DNA from: Acidimicrobiaceae bacterium
GTDB taxonomy: Bacteria > Actinomycetota > Acidimicrobiia > Acidimicrobiales > UBA8592
Direction of reading: 5' to 3'
Length of the DNA stretch: 62,637 nt
Assembly: GCA_002709645.1 (NCBI GenBank)
Contig: PAQG01000011.1
Coordinates: 1 to 62,637, forward strand
Part shown: positions 62,391 through 62,637 of the stretch, piece after piece
Position numbering within the stretch: position 1 is the stretch's first letter
Layout: every line of letters begins with the position of its first letter
Program-made: the position numbers and the translations under genes
Notes under the pieces: model-generated
Told to the model about the DNA's origin: nothing
The model's input: only the letters and a program-made list of their open reading frames with translations
The model's database searches: none

Positions 62391-62637
62391 TTGATCTCCT
62401 AGCTTTAAGCCCAGCATGGTGGCAAGAAACATTTCTAATCAAAGTACCTATAGGACTCCTAGCGGTTCTCCTACCAGCAGGAACAATTGTCTACCTCTAC
62501 TTGTTTAAAGCAATCTCATTCATGCAAAGCCGCTTAGGACCGATGGAAGCAGGACCATACGGTTCCTTACAACTCCTTGCTGAAGTAGGAAAATGGATCC
62601 AAAAAGAAGATATCTTTCCATCTAAAGCTGACAAGTT
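62387..62637 (+). CDS. NADH-quinone oxidoreductase subunit H (set 2), partial
   Basis: Frame from ATG 62387 (overlapping the nuoD2 stop by 4 bp) to the window end, about 83 codons. A first helix precedes M-Q-S-R-L-G-P-M-E-A-G-P-Y-G, the NuoH signature, then E-V-G-K-W-I-Q-K-E-D. The set continues beyond the window. Confidence 0.9.
   Translation, partial: MIDLLALSPAWWQETFLIKVPIGLLAVLLPAGTIVYLYLFKAISFMQSRLGPMEAGPYGSLQLLAEVGKWIQKEDIFPSKADK

Noticed and set aside
1-62637. CRISPR arrays, insertion sequences, prophage or integrase genes
   Set aside because: No regularly spaced repeats, transposase-like frames or att-like duplications next to the tRNA genes were seen.

Overview
The window comes from a low-GC actinobacterium. 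The evidence is a WhiB7-type regulator, a mycothiol glycosyltransferase (MshA) beside a YbjN-like gene, proC followed by an excisionase-like HTH gene, clpS followed by a DUF2017 gene, a DUF4031 gene and C5-pathway heme genes. The AT-leaning composition, compact spacing and caa3/b6f-like respiratory genes suggest an aquatic Acidimicrobiia-type lineage; that placement is inference. No phage, insertion sequence or CRISPR array was seen.

Layout. 1-2149 (minus): tRNA-Asp, tRNA-Glu, DUF2017, clpS, ctaA. 2282-11932 (plus): ctaB, then a terminal oxidase operon in which a metal-ligand-less subunit I/III-like pair and an unknown membrane protein precede a normal caa3 oxidase (ctaC, D, E, F) and ctaG. 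11937-24245: mixed housekeeping genes. These are serS, an AMP-ligase, a DsbA-family gene with an in-frame UGA at its first active-site Cys, a FluC pair, pdxH, a two-domain unknown protein behind a structured leader, a poly-gamma-glutamate hydrolase-like gene, ccdA/tlpA, whiB7 with an attenuator leader, an MBL hydrolase, orn, dut and small regulators. 24467-34714: tRNA-Lys, a histidine phosphatase, a MoaD-MshA fusion, YbjN, proC, HTH, a SAM hydrolase and hemACDBL. 34812-37266 (minus): pgi and a membrane cytochrome c. 37831-62637 (plus, runs off the end): a respiratory super-cluster with a b6f-type quinol:cytochrome c complex (split cytochrome b, Rieske, dicluster ferredoxin, diheme cytochrome c), a full 14-subunit complex I (nuoA-N), then a second complex I set (nuoA2, B2, C2, D2, H2...) in which nuoH directly follows nuoD with no nuoEFG.

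How it fits together. Complex I and the b6f-like complex would pass electrons from NADH, and perhaps ferredoxin, through quinone and cytochrome c to the caa3 oxidase. The heme genes, ctaA, ctaB and ctaG, and possibly ccdA/tlpA (thiol redox), would supply its cofactors and assembly. A short N-terminal motif (I-P-x-x-L-L-x-R) is shared by the cytochrome c, the b6f subunit IV and NuoC2, hinting at a common assembly or targeting tag.

The most striking observations are: a candidate selenoprotein with a SECIS-like hairpin; a degenerate oxidase subunit I/III pair; a whiB7 leader with mutually exclusive terminator and antiterminator pairings; a MoaD-MshA fusion without an internal start codon; a b6f-type cytochrome b keeping the heme-ci cysteine; and the shared N-terminal motif.
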